Source: Adenophora triphylla var. japonica (lineage: Eukaryota > Streptophyta > Magnoliopsida > Asterales > Campanulaceae). Taken from it: a stretch of 64,000 nt of DNA. This document shows positions 33,600 to 44,431 of this stretch, piece by piece; the stretch's first letter is position 1, and each line of letters opens with the position of its first letter. The position numbers and the translations under genes are program-made. Location: NCBI GenBank assembly GCA_022495995.1, contig JAFEMH010000077.1, positions 1 to 64,000 of the forward strand. Direction: 5' to 3'. The notes under the pieces were generated by a model. The model saw only the letters and a list, made by a program, of their open reading frames with translations. It was not told the origin of the DNA and did not search any database.

Positions 33600-34796
33600 T
33601 GAGACGCCACAATGAATGGGAAGACCCGGATCTATAAGAATGCGGGCCTTAACTCCCGAGACAGAACTATACCTCTAATGACGGCATTAGGATCGACCTC
33701 TCCTCGACCCAAAGCAAACACACGACCTTGGACTTTATCCTTAGGTTTCCCATCAACATCTCTCTTCACACCACTACCTTGACCCCGAATCCGGCACCGT
33801 CGCTTGCTTATTCTGTAACTTGGGACAATTCCTCCCGAAATGGCCCGCGATCCACACTCCAAACACTTGCCTTGTTTGCTCCAACATTTGTCTTCGGAAT
33901 GCCCTATCCTCTTGCAAAACCCACATGTTGTCCCAAACCGACCGGAAGTCGCACGATTTGCCTGAGCCGCCACACGACCTCCTCGATTCGCTCCCGGGTG
34001 AAAGTCCCTGGCCGCACTCTATTCTCGTCCCGATCCTTGACCCCGAAATCTCGTTCCTGTTTCCTCCTTCATTCTTACCACGATGCTCCTCTATGTCGTT
34101 CTCAATCCGCACGCCATGTTCACCGCCGCTTGGAAATTGGCGAAGTTATGCGTCAACAACCGCTTCCGAAACTCAACTCTTAAACCTTTCACAAACCGGT
34201 AAACTCGCCTCTCCTCATCCGGCACCAAATGGGGACAATATCGGGCCAACTCGTGAACTTTGCCGAATACCGCGCTATCGTCATGGTCCCTTGCTCCAGC
34301 CTTCAGGAACTCGCCTTCTTTCTTGTCCCTAGTAACCATCGGCACAAAGTGATCTCGGAACTTGAGCGTGAAGTTCTCCCACGTCTGCGGTGTCAAATCT
34401 CGGTCCCAACCATCCTTTACCACTTGCCACCAATGCTCCGCCGGTCCTTCCAATTTGAAAACGGCGCATCTCACTTTCTCCGCATCCGTACTCTCCATAG
34501 CTGCGAAAATCTTGTTCATAGCCTCAAGCCACCTCTCGCCTTCACCGGATCCGGATCTCCGTTGAAGCTAGGAGGAGACATCTTCACGAACTTCTCCAAA
34601 CCATGTTGCCCTTTGTCTCGCCTAGATTCTGATTCAAATTCTCGATTCGAGTTGCCATATGCCGAAGAAACCCTCGGAACATGTCCATCATCTCGGCGTT
34701 CGGATTACCAACACCACCCAAACCCGCATTCGGATCACCTTCATTTCCCGCCATTACAACAAACTCCCGCATTAAACACTCGACGTCGGCTACCAC
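33600..34796 (-). pseudogene. Gag with zinc knuckle (Tekay element)
   Basis: 34519-34091 is the Gag core: FKLEGPAEHWWQVVKDGW, TWENFTLKFRDHFVP, RYVKGL-like RVYRFVKGLRVEFRKRLL. 33973-33632 has a CCHC-type knuckle CGFCKRIGHSEDKC. The N-terminal piece near 34796-34584 (MVADVECLMREFVVMAGNEG) starts shortly after the primer binding site. Frames switch between the three pieces. Confidence 0.83.
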
Positions 34797-34835
34797 ACAC
34801 TCTCACTCGCCTAGACTCTACCCAAGAATTCTAAC

Positions 34836-34852
34836 CGAGCTCGATACCAACC
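34836..34852 (-). other. Primer binding site of the Tekay element
   Basis: Minus-strand TTGGTATCGAGCTCGG next to the 5' LTR. It matches the initiator tRNA-Met site TGGTATCAGAGC except that one A is missing after TGGTATC. Confidence 0.75.
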
Positions 34853-37096
34853 GTGAGGACCCCGACCCGGAACCTACACGTGTCCCGAGTTGGTGCGTCC
34901 CCAAACTAACCCAAAAACACTAAACTTTTAAAACTTTACTTTGACTTTCAAACATAAGCATTAATAATATAACATTTCAAAAGAACTCCACTCAACTCCA
35001 CATCGGAGGAGGAGATAACTAACTTTGAAAACAATCAACTGTTTAGTTACAAAAGATATTGGTTTTTAACGTAGAAAATAAAGTTTATAATTACAAACTC
35101 CCAAAAGGAATTATGACAAAATAATTTCTACGCCAACCTAACGTACCCGACAATATCCCAAAATGCTCACAAACCCAAACTCCTTTCCGTCCTTACTTGG
35201 GGCGGTCCTCCCGTCTCGGGATCTAAAACAAGAAGGGAGAGGGGTGAGAATAAATCTCAGAAGCTATTATGGATGCAAAGAATATGCCAAATAAATGCAA
35301 CATATAACAAGTCGCACACAACACATTGGGAAAGCTATAAACACATTCCATTACCTTGGTTTACCTTTTCCCGTCTCGAATAAAAGGTCGTACAACATTG
35401 GGTATAATAATACTCCAATTACAAGTGAGCCGCTTAAGCAATACTCACGTCTTATAAGACCCGTTTTTCAGTGGAACCAAATAAGACAAAGAGCAACTCT
35501 GTAAGGCTTTTGGCTCAATACAGACGCTATACCCCAACCCGTGGCCACGGGAGGGGACGGCCACGTATATAACATAATCCGATCACATTAGGTCACACTT
35601 CCATAATTGATCGTATTCTCGTTATACCCCAACGTCACCGACTCACACATAATCAAGCACATCATAGATACTTGAATAAAATCCACAAAAAGGGATAACA
35701 ACATATCAACATGGTAAACTATACTCATGTCCAACCAATATCATAGTGCAATATTTATTCAATACACTATGCAATAGAAACAATGTATATGAACTCAATG
35801 TAAGGCAAGGAAGTAGCATAAATCCATCCTACAAAGTCATTATACAATAATACATAGCCTCTTGAAAGGTCTAAGGGGAATCTACCAAGTTGGGATCATA
35901 ATTGTTTAGTTACTAAACTAGTTTATCTAACGTTTTCCAAGCAACATTTAAGGTACTTCCACTATTCCATTTTGATCACTTAGAACGTCATTGTGAAGCC
36001 AAAGTATTCTACTTTAATCTAGGTTAAAAAGATTTCATTATGGTTCGAGTTTGATTAGATTTGAATAGCTATAAAGTTGAGGTGAGAAAATCTGGCCAGG
36101 GGACGACTCGTCCCCAGTGGCACGACTCGTCCCCAATTTACCCCCACCGAACCTCGGCGTCCCCGATCGGTCACGACTTCCCTTTACCCAAGGGACGACT
36201 CGTGACCTTCACATGGCACGACTCGTGCCTGAGGTCACGACTCGTGCCCTCGGCCCAGAAATGGAAAAACAAAGAAGAACAACAACAATCTCCCAAAATA
36301 CCAAGATTTCAACCAAGTATTTTCTAAGTTATGAACCTAAGGGGCATTCCCAACTTTAGTAACTTCAATCCACTCATTTAACTCCAAGAATTCAAGTCTT
36401 AAACCTAGATAAATTCAACATCCATAAATCATAATATTTCTATAAACCAACAAAGTTCCCAATCATCATATTCAAGAGAACAATCACAATAACATTCATT
36501 TTCATGATCATTCAAGGAAAGAAAAGGTCATAATAACTTACCTTTGGATTTTTATAAGGAAAGATTGGTCTAGATGGGTTCCTCTAGGAGATTCAACTTC
36601 AAAGGTGCTCTTGGATTGATTTTTGATGAAGAGATGTCTTAGAGCAAAGCTTGGACAAAGGAACATCAATGGAGGTTTTCTCTCTTGCTCTTGGATGAAG
36701 AAATGGTAGTGAAATGAAGGAGAAGGAGGGGAAGTAAGAGGAGGAGTAGGGAAGTGACACATGGCAAGAGCATGGGTGGTTAAGGGATTTTGGCCCCCCA
36801 TGGAAATAAGTCAAGGCTTTCCCCTACCCATTAAATTTAAATTAAATCCTTATCCCACTAATTCATCCCACTCATTTAACCTCCCCATACTATTTAGCAT
36901 TTTCCCAATTTTATTATTTTCCCTAGCTTCTTTATTTAATGTCCAATAAATTCTCATAAGTTCCTCAATTTACTTTTCACCCAATTTATCTTAATTTAAG
37001 AATATAAAGATATAATTGAACATATAAAGATGACATAAATATTAAAAGCACATAATTTAATATTTAAAATAAGTGCCTAGGGTTGGGGTCGTCACA
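34853..37096 (-). repeat. 5' LTR of the Tekay element
   Basis: Partner of 28066-30302. Its terminal base next to the primer binding site differs (CGTGAGG against TGTGAGG). The outer end GTCGTCACA meets the GCAGA target duplication at 37097. Confidence 0.95.
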
Positions 37097-37289
37097 GCAG
37101 AAGCAGGAGAACTGTGCACACAAGCAGGAGGTGAAGCAGTTGGTGTTCTTTCAGATGATACAGAGGATGCTGATGGATTTCTAGACTTTTTACCAAATGG
37201 TTTATACTTCATACCTTGCTTTTTTCCCATCTACAAGTAAAAAATACAAAATATGATATATATTATTAATGACTGAATATAATAAAATT

Positions 37290-39570
37290 ATTGTAAGAAT
37301 ATTAAAAAAGTCTTATAAAGACTTTTTTGTAAAAAGTCTTATATGCATAAAAAGTCTTATAACTAACATATAAGACTTTACATATAAGACTTTACATATA
37401 AGACTTTACATATAAGTCATATATGTTAGTTATAAGACTTTACATAAAAAGTCTTATATGTTAGTTATAAGACTTTTAAAAAGTCATATACTAACATATA
37501 AGACTTACATATAAGACTTACATATAAGACTTAGTTATAAGACTTTTTACATATAAGACTTTTAAAAAAGTCTTATAACTAACATATAAGACGACTTTTA
37601 AAAAGTCTTATATGTTAGTATATAAGACTTTTAAAAAGTCTTATGTTTTTTATATAAGACTTTTTAAAAAGTATTATATACAACATATAAGACTTACATA
37701 ATAGACCTATAAGAATTTTTAAAAAGTCTTATATGTTAGTTATAAGACTTTTTTATGTTAGTTAAAAGACTTTTTTTTAGTCATAGTATGTAAAAAGTCT
37801 TATATGTTAGTTATAAGACTTTTTAAAAGTCTTATATACAAACAACATATAAGACTTACTTACATATAAGACTTAGTTAAAAGACTTTTTTAAAAGTCTT
37901 ATATACAACAACATATAAGATTATGTCTTATAATTAGCATATAAGACTTACATAAAAGACTTAAAATATAAGACTAGGTTAAAAGACTTTTTAAAAAGTC
38001 TTATATACAACATATAAGACTTTTTAAAAAGTCTTATATGTTGTGTATATAAGACTTTTTAAAAATAATAATTATTTTTAAAAAGTCTTATATACAACAT
38101 AAGACTTTTTAAAAAGTCTTATATGTTGTATATAAGACTTTTTAAAAATAATAATTATTAAAAAGTCTTATATACAACATATAAGACTTTTTAAAAAGTC
38201 TTATATGTTGTATACAACATATAAGACAATTTTAAAAAGTCTTATGTACAACAAACAACATATAAGATTTTGTCTTATAATTAGCATATAAGACTTACAT
38301 ACAAGACTTACTTAAAATATAAGACTAGGTTAAAAGACTTTTTAAAAAATTGTCTTATATACAACATATAAGACAATTTTAAAATGTCTTATATGTTTGT
38401 ATATAAGACTTTTTAAAATGGTTTTAAAATATGATTTTTCTCTGTATAATATTTCAAATAAATACAGTTTAAAACATATAAGTGAAGAAAAAACGTATAA
38501 TATTTCAAATAATATTTCAAATAAATACTGTTTAAAACATAAATGAAGAAAAAACGTATAAAAAACAACGAAATAAAGTTATAAGACTTTACATAAAAAG
38601 TCTTATATGTTAGTTATAAGACTTTTAAAAAGTCATATACTAACATATAAGACTTACATATAAGACTTAGTTATAAGACTTTTTACATATAAGACTTTTA
38701 AAAAAGTCTTATAACTAACATATAAGACGACTTTTAAAAAGTCTTATATGTTAGTATATAAGACTTTTAAAAAGTCTTATGTTTTTTATATAAGACTTTT
38801 TAAAAAGTATTATATACAACATATAAGACTTACATAATAGACCTATAAGAATTTTTAAAAAGTCTTATATGTTAGTTATAAGACTTTTTTATGTTAGTTA
38901 AAAGACTTTTTTTTTAGTCATAGTATGTAAAAAGTCTTATATGTTAGTTATAAGACTTTTTAAAAGTCTTATATACAAACAACATATAAGACTTACTTAC
39001 ATATAAGACTTAGTTAAAAGACTTTTTTAAAAGTCTTATATACAACAACATATAAGATTATGTCTTATAATTAGCATATAAGACTTACATAAAAGACTTA
39101 AAATATAAGACTAGGTTAAAAGACTTTTTAAAAAGTCTTATATACAACATATAAGACTTTTTAAAAAGTCTTATATGTTGTGTATATAAGACTTTTTAAA
39201 AATAATAATTATTTTTAAAAAGTCTTATATACAACATAAGACTTTTTAAAAAGTCTTATATGTTGTATATAAGACTTTTTAAAAATAATAATTGTTAAAA
39301 AGTCTTATATACAACATATAAGACTTTTTAAAAAGTCTTATATGTTGTATACAACATATAAGACAATTTTAAAAAGTCTTATGTACAACAAACAACATAT
39401 AAGATTTTGTCTTATAATTAGCATATAAGACTTACATACAAGACTTACTTAAAATATAAGACTAGGTTAAAAGACTTTTTAAAAAATTGTCTTATATACA
39501 ACATATAAGACAATTTTAAAATGTCTTATATGTTTGTATATAAGACTTTTTCCATATAAGACTTTTTAAA
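37290..39570. repeat. AAGTCTTATA/TATAAGACTT palindromic repeat array
   Basis: Dozens of copies of the 10-mer AAGTCTTATA and its inverse TATAAGACTT alternate at 5-30-base spacing, joined by TATGTTAGT, TATACAACA and TTTTTAAAAA linkers. Many pairs form hairpins (for example ACTTTTTAAAAAGT). Copies also occur at 23960-24290 inside the same MULE, so the motif belongs to the transposon. Confidence 0.95.
37429..38578. repeat. Tandem duplication, copy 1
   Basis: Matches 38579-39990 at an offset of about 1150 bases, with small differences (for example an extra ACTTACATATAAG in copy 1 near 37515). It ends in AACGTATAATATTT..GAAATAAAG and carries no MITE. Confidence 0.9.
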
Positions 39571-39988
39571 ATGGTTTTAAAATATGATTTTTCTCTGTAT
39601 AATATTTCAAATAAATACAGTTTAAAACATATAAGTGAAGAAAAAACGTACTCCCTCTGTCCCATAAAACATTACCCCTTTTACTATTTTGGGCGTCCCA
39701 CTTTAAAGTCCCACTTTCCTAAAAAGGAAAAAAAAATTACTATTCTCTCCACTCATTCTCTCTCTTCCCACTCACAACACTTTTCAAATTTACTATTCTC
39801 TCCACTCATTCTCTCTCCTCCCACTCACAACGCATACTTTAATAACATTATTTCTTATTTTCCGTTCTCAATAGTAAAGGGATAAAGTTCTCCGGGACGG
39901 AGGGAGTATAATATTTCAAATAATATTTCAAATAAATACTGTTTAAAACATAAATGAAGAAAAAACGTATAAAAAACAACGAAATAAA
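38579..39988. repeat. Tandem duplication, copy 2 (holds a Stowaway)
   Basis: Second copy, identical over long stretches, split by the Stowaway at 39651-39906. A short extra piece (TTTTTCCATATAAGAC, near 39548) is absent from copy 1. Confidence 0.9.
39651..39906. mobile_element. Stowaway MITE 2
   Basis: CTCCCTCTGTCCC at 39651 and GGGACGGAGGGAG ending at 39906; TA on both sides. The matching position in copy 1 of the duplication (about 38500) reads AACGTATAATATTT with no insert, which directly proves the boundaries and the TA duplication. Confidence 0.97.
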
Positions 39989-40029
39989 GTATAAATTCAG
40001 TATAATCGATGATTTTTCTGAAATTTACC

Positions 40030-40589
40030 TTTTATGAGTTTAAATTGACTTCGCCCTTCACTTCAACGGACTTTTCTCCTGAGTTCACTGGAAATCTCTT
40101 CAGCTTCAACGGAAATCGCCGAAATATTGTCTGAATTTCGCCTGAATTTAGAGAGAGAAAATGATTTTTGAAAATGAGGGTTTGATTTTTGCGCCGAGGT
40201 TGAAGCGGTGAAAATGAGGGTTTACGAGGCACGTGGCGTAATCGAAAGTTCTATACGTGGCGAAATAGGAAGGAACGAAATCTTTTTTTTAAGGGCATTT
40301 TGATCTTTTAACAGCGAAGGATATGTGAAAAATTAATAAAAAATTATTTCTTAAAATGAATTTAAATCTCTCTAGATGGGTTATAGGGTCAGTTGGCCAT
40401 TATAAAATGGGTGTGAGAACACATATAAAGTGAGCATGAAAAGAGTGGAAAGGACTAGTCTGCTCACAACAGTGTCTAAACATGAATGATTGACTCAGAC
40501 TGACAAAATCCATACCCCTCCCTCCCCACCCTTTCACCTCCGTTCACTCACCATATTTAACTCATCCTCAAATGGACAATTATAGCATA
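40030..40589. other. ULP1 5'-UTR-like sequence and right end of the MULE
   Basis: 40030-40225 is GA/CT-rich leader-like sequence for the minus-strand ULP1 gene. From 40225 to about 40395 follow GCGTAATCG and AT-rich sequence as the presumed MULE end. 40396-40589 shows nothing recognisable. Confidence 0.4.
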
Positions 40590-40877
40590 CTCCCTCCGTC
40601 CCACGTTAATTGAGATTAACTTTTTAGGCACACCAATTAAGAAAAAGTAAGTGAGAGAAAAAGTGAAAGAAAATGTTGTGAGTATGAAGAATTAAATAGG
40701 AGAGAGAATGAGTGGGAGAAATAGTTAGGAGAGAGAATGTTGTGAGTATAAAAGTGAAATAGGAGAGAGAATGAGTGGGGTAAATAGTGAAGATTCCTTT
40801 GCCATTTTGGACAGTCTCAACTAACGTGGGACGGCCCAAAAGGGAAAGAAGTCTCAACTAACGTGGGACGGAGGGAG
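40590..40877. mobile_element. Stowaway MITE 3
   Basis: CTCCCTCCGTCCC start, GGGACGGAGGGAG end, TA at 40588-40589 and 40878-40879. Interior repeats GAGAGAATGAGTGGG twice. Confidence 0.95.
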
Positions 40878-41494
40878 TATTCAATTTACTTATTTTTTTT
40901 AATATTTTCTTAGTAAATAATTGACAAAACTTTTAATGATGAAGGGAGTACATTTTTCTAAAATTAAAATTTTAAAATACTTCTTTACATAATGGGTCTC
41001 ACATGTTTATTCACAATACCATGCCCGTTTCAATAAGTACAGAAGTTCTTACAAAATGAGAATATGAGATCCCATTTGAAGAATATCTCCTCGACTTCAG
41101 GTTCTAAATTGCAATTTGCCCTTTAAAAAATTAACACAATAATCTGTTTTATATATATATTTAATGGGCATAGATAAAATTGGGGGCTTTCAAAATTTGA
41201 GGCCCTGTGCAAAGAAACCTAATGCTCCATATCTGAGCCGGCCCTGCACAATCCGAGTAACTATCAACTTATTTTTTTAATTTTTGTGTCCAAAACAAAA
41301 ATATAAATTTTAGTAAGATAGAGAGAGTACTGGACTTCCATCAATTTAAAATAATAATAATAATCAATAATTTAAAAATAAATATAACACATGACCGCCC
41401 CAAGCAGTACATCCATGGATTTATTAACATATAATATCTCCGTTCTTCATAAGATTTTTATTTATATTTTTACACGAAATTAAGGAAAAGTATA
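40878..41494. other. AT-rich intergenic DNA with one possible hAT end
   Basis: No gene. 41165-41247 reads toward GAGCCGGCCCTGCAC after GGGGGCTTTCAAAATTTGAGG, resembling one end of hAT-type elements (CAGGGCCGGC... on the minus strand). No partner end was found. Confidence 0.3.
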
Positions 41495-41769
41495 CTCCCT
41501 CCGTCCCATTACATTACAAGGAGGAAAATTATTGTAGACGCTTAGAATAAGGAAAAAATAATGATATAAATGTTGTGAGTGTAAAAGTAAAATAGGAGAG
41601 AGAATGAGTGGAGGGAATAGTGAATTATAATGGTGTTGTGAGTATTAAAATAATGTAGCTATAGAGAAATGAGGGAATAGTAAAGATTCCTTTCCATTTT
41701 AGGAAGTTTGTGATTTGTAATGGCATGTCCAAAAAGGAAAGTTTGTGGTTTGTAATGGAACGGAGGGAG
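41495..41769. mobile_element. Stowaway MITE 4
   Basis: CTCCCTCCGTCCC start; right end GGAACGGAGGGAG; TA at 41493-41494 and 41770-41771. Confidence 0.92.
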
Positions 41770-41859
41770 TAAGTGATATATTGTGAATATAAAATGTAAG
41801 GTAGGAAAGAGTAGAAGATATATCGAATCCTAAACCTCATAATAAATTGATTTTTATAA

Positions 41860-42290
41860 CTACACTAGCTTTGGCTGTCCCGTGCGCCACGTTTTTGTTT
41901 TGTTTTTTTTTTTTAATTTTTTTAAATTTAATTTTTTTTTTTAAATATGCCCGTGTCCAAGGCCACATTTTTTTAAAACTATTTTTTTTTTAATTTAAAA
42001 AAAAAAAAAATTTTAAAGGGCAAAATGGGAAAGGGAGTGAATAGTGAGGGCAAAATGGTCTTTTCCGCGAATGGAACTATTCACACCACTGTTCAAAACA
42101 ATGGTGTGATTTATAATATAGACTAGTAAAAGCCCGTGTCCGAGGACACGTTTTTTTTTATTTAATTTAATTTTTTTTTAAAGGGCAAAATGGGAAAGGA
42201 ACAACTTAATGAGGACAAAATGGAAAATTTACATACTGCATCGTTCATAAGATCGTGCATGTTATAGTGGAGGTGTGATTTATACTATAG
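41860..42290. repeat. Two adjacent related segments with CCCGTGTCC motif
   Basis: 41865-42122 and 42123-42290 both start near ACTAG followed by CCCGTG, pass through T-rich DNA and AAAGGGCAAAATGGGAAAGG, and end GGTGTGATTTATA(A/C)TATAGA. They look like two copies of one unnamed short element in tandem. No gene; the rest of 41770-42967 is AT-rich and unremarkable. Confidence 0.5.
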
Positions 42291-42967
42291 ATTGTTATTC
42301 ATTATTCAGTTTTTTTTTTTTTTGGATATCCCTATCCCTAGACATGACAGAAAAGAAAGAAGGATTAAATCCGAAATCTTAGATAGTATGTATGAGACTC
42401 ACAATCACGTAACCGTTAACGCTCACCCATTTCAACTCTTCAACTGAGGCATGGCATGATTATCACTTTGCTATTCCGTAGAACCGTTTCCAACTTCTCC
42501 TTCTCTATTCATCAAATATCTCCCATTAATCTACATTTTCTTTCTCTCTTTTTTAATTACTATTGTAATAATATTTTACAATAATACAATTGTTTATAAT
42601 CTCAATCTATTGAGATTTTAAACAGTTGTGTTGTTGATATTTTTTCCTTTTGTAATATAATAAATTCTCCACTTTGTTGAGAGCCGTTGTTTTCTCTATT
42701 TCATGAGAGCCTATGTGCGTTTGTTTGTTTGTTGTTTTGTTTATTTTGCAGTTGCAATGAATCTCGTATTATCTCACAGCATAGTATAGAGTATGTCATT
42801 GTTTTTACTACACAAAACAAAAATGTTTTGTGAATTTTGAAATGATTAGTAGGCGTTTTTTCGTCAACCAAGATTCTATTATATCAAGTACTAAGCGTAA
42901 AATATTAAGGCCTGATTGATCTCCAAAGGAGTTGATCAGTGTTAAAAGTGAAGGTTCAAAATTTGTA

Positions 42968-43243
42968 CTCCCTCCGTCCCAATAATTGCTTCCCATTTTT
43001 TGCCAAGCACGCAAATTAAGAAAATGGGGGGAAGAAAAAATGTTGTGAGTGTAATTTGAAAATAGGAGAGAGAATGAGTGGAGAGAATAGTAAATTATAA
43101 TGGTGTTGTGAGTATTAAAATAATGTAGGAGAGAGAATGAGTGGAGGGAATAGTAAAGATTCCTTTGCCAAAAAAGGAAAGTAAAAGCTATTAACGGGAC
43201 ACCCAAAATGACAAAATGGAAAGCTACTATTAAAACGGAGGGG
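42968..43243. mobile_element. Stowaway MITE 5
   Basis: CTCCCTCCGTCCC start at 42968; right end AAAACGGAGGGG is diverged; TA at both flanks (42966-42967, 43244-43245). Interior GAGAGAATGAGTGGAG repeated. Confidence 0.88.
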
Positions 43244-43604
43244 TATAATCTATGGTTGGTTGGTTCCTTTTACTTATACTGAAATATCGTAAATCTCAAA
43301 ATTATATTAGTGGAAAAATTGTCAATTGTCACTTAAAAAAAAAAAAGAGTGACTGGTTATTATATGAATGGAAAAAAGATGAGCGTGGATGAGTGAGGGC
43401 CTTTTATTTTATTGGGTCTTTATTTTTTTTTTTAGTGATCAAGTGGTTGGATTCTTTTTTGCTATTTGTGGTATTTGTGATTAGACTTGACAGGTCCTTC
43501 ATTGTGCTGTCCAGTTAACCTGTTTAATCATCCATTTTTCTTACCCTACTCCAGTTTTCTGCCGTTCAGTTCAGGTTGCTTCTTTCTTTAATTATTGCTC
43601 CATT

Positions 43605-43607
<3 letters not shown>
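43244..43607. other. Unremarkable AT-rich stretch
   Basis: No gene, repeat or element border recognised. Confidence 0.6.
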
Positions 43608-43644
<37 letters not shown>

Positions 43645-43870
43645 TACCCAGGTTCCCTGGTCACGGATCAATCCCTGACGACTGCATCGGCCCTCAAGAT
43701 GCCTTGACGAGGTAAATCGCGGATATGCCTCCATGCACTGGCAGAAGACCCTTATACTCCCTGGCCCCAAGGAGCCTCTCCTGGCATTTACACTCTTACA
43801 ACACCAAATTTTCCAATTCAAGCCCGTCGAGATAATTACATTACTTTCACAACACCAAATGGCTGCTTCA
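43608..43870 (-). mobile_element. Retroposon-like insertion with poly(A) tail
   Basis: A run of about 35 T (43608-43642) would be a poly(A) tail on the minus strand. Upstream on that strand is GC-richer, gene-like sequence (43643-43815). The words ATTATTGCTCCATTTCT (43591) and TTTATTGCTCCTTTTCT (43876) flank it and could be a diverged target duplication. It may be a SINE, but no clear A or B box was seen. Confidence 0.4.
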
Positions 43871-44158
43871 ATTTATTGCTCCTTTTCTATTCATATTCAA
43901 TCTATTTTTCTTGTAGTGGAGAAATTGATTAATTTTTAGTTAATGAAAATTACAATCTATAAACACAATACTCCTTCGTCTCTCGTCTCTTGTAAGATTT
44001 CTTTTTTAGTTTTTGGGCAAAATTAAAAAATAATGTGAATGGTGTTTGTGTTATGGATATGAAAAATGAGATAGGAAAAAAACGAGTGAAAAGTTGAAAA
44101 GAGAATAAATGATAGAAATAATAAAGATTTTTTATCATTTTGAAAAAAATAAATATTA

Positions 44159-44431
44159 CTCCCTCCGTCTCATTAATAACTTCACCTTTTGTCATTTTGG
44201 GTGTCCCATTTAAAGCTTCATCTTTCCTTTTTTGGCAAAGAATCTTTACTATTTCCTTAACTCATTCTCTCTCCTATTTCACTATTACACTCACAACATT
44301 TTTCAAATTTACTATTTCCTCCACTCATTCTCTCTCCTATTTTACTTTTACACTCACAACATTTTCTCCACCCTTAATTTGTATGTCGAGCCAAAAAGGG
44401 TGAACTAATTACTGAAACGGAACGGAAAGAG
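44159..44431. mobile_element. Stowaway MITE 6
   Basis: CTCCCTCCGTCTC start and diverged end AACGGAAAGAG; TA at 44157-44158 and 44432-44433. Interior closely resembles MITE at 59308-59575. Confidence 0.85.

Larger units (their letters stand above)
28066..37096 (-). mobile_element. Tekay-type (chromovirus) Ty3/Gypsy retrotransposon
   Basis: Ends TGTGAGGACC...GTCGTCACA with a perfect 5-bp target duplication GCAGA at 28061-28065 and 37097-37101. LTRs of about 2.24 kb at 28066-30302 and 34853-37096, polypurine tract AAGGGGGAGTGAG (minus, 30303-30315), and a primer binding site close to initiator tRNA-Met. Minus-strand gag, protease, RT, RNase H, integrase with chromodomain. It lies in the first coding exon of the MULE ULP1 gene. 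Long LTRs and a chromodomain fit Tekay/Del. The whole is 9031 bp and structurally complete, but gag-pol has frameshifts. Confidence 0.95.
24505..37230 (-). pseudogene. ULP1-like cysteine protease gene of the MULE, interrupted and mutated
   Basis: Starts at ATG 37230 (MGKKQGMKYKPFGK), preceded directly by CTTGTAG, a 3' splice site. The first coding exon is cut at 28066/37096 by the Tekay element; joining the flanks with one GCAGA copy keeps the frame. Further exons run 28060-27137, 27048-26917, about 26755-25582, 25503-25418, 25313-25208, 25131-24880 and 24776-24505. Domains in order: Lys/Ser/Pro-rich N-terminus, a DUF1985-like domain (FYHFFHAIFSNMDF, DITPRDITTIFGV), a long Glu/Lys coiled coil, and a C48 peptidase domain with DHWTLLVLD (His) and SLDCGIHVL (Cys). 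Where the catalytic Asp is expected, 17 residues after His, FYNSM has Asn. A TAG at 28024-28026, a frameshift in a T9 run near 27270 and a TGA near 27225 break it. In known families it removes SUMO-like modifiers; its role in the transposon is unknown. Confidence 0.85.
37231..40028 (-). other. Inferred 5'-UTR intron of the ULP1 gene, filled with repeats
   Basis: On the minus strand AAAAG|GTAAATTTC at 40028 is a good donor and ACTTGTAG at 37231 lies immediately before the ATG. Sequence beyond the donor (40030 to about 40225) is unique, CT- and GA-rich leader-like DNA. The 2.8-kb intron holds the palindromic array, the 1.15-kb tandem duplication and a Stowaway MITE. Splicing is inferred from sequence only. 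Confidence 0.6.
20985..40395. mobile_element. Mutator-like element with ULP1 protease gene (Kaonashi-type MULE), interrupted
   Basis: A transposase gene (+, 21534-23804) and a converging ULP1-like gene (-, 37230-24505) form one unit, the arrangement of ULP1-bearing non-TIR MULEs known as Kaonashi/KI-MULE. Both flanks are weakly similar (GGCCCCTAT near 20987; reverse complement of the right flank near 40390 gives GACCCTATAACCC), without long TIRs. It contains the 9-kb Tekay insertion at 28066-37096, so the original element was about 10.4 kb. The ends are estimates. Confidence 0.7.

Noticed and set aside
33728..34923. Plus-strand Pro/Ser/His-rich ORFs over Tekay gag
   Set aside because: Reverse-strand shadows of Gag; no domain.
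37290..39570. CRISPR-like repeat array
   Set aside because: Irregular spacing, alternating orientation, no unique spacers, plant DNA; it is a palindromic transposon repeat.
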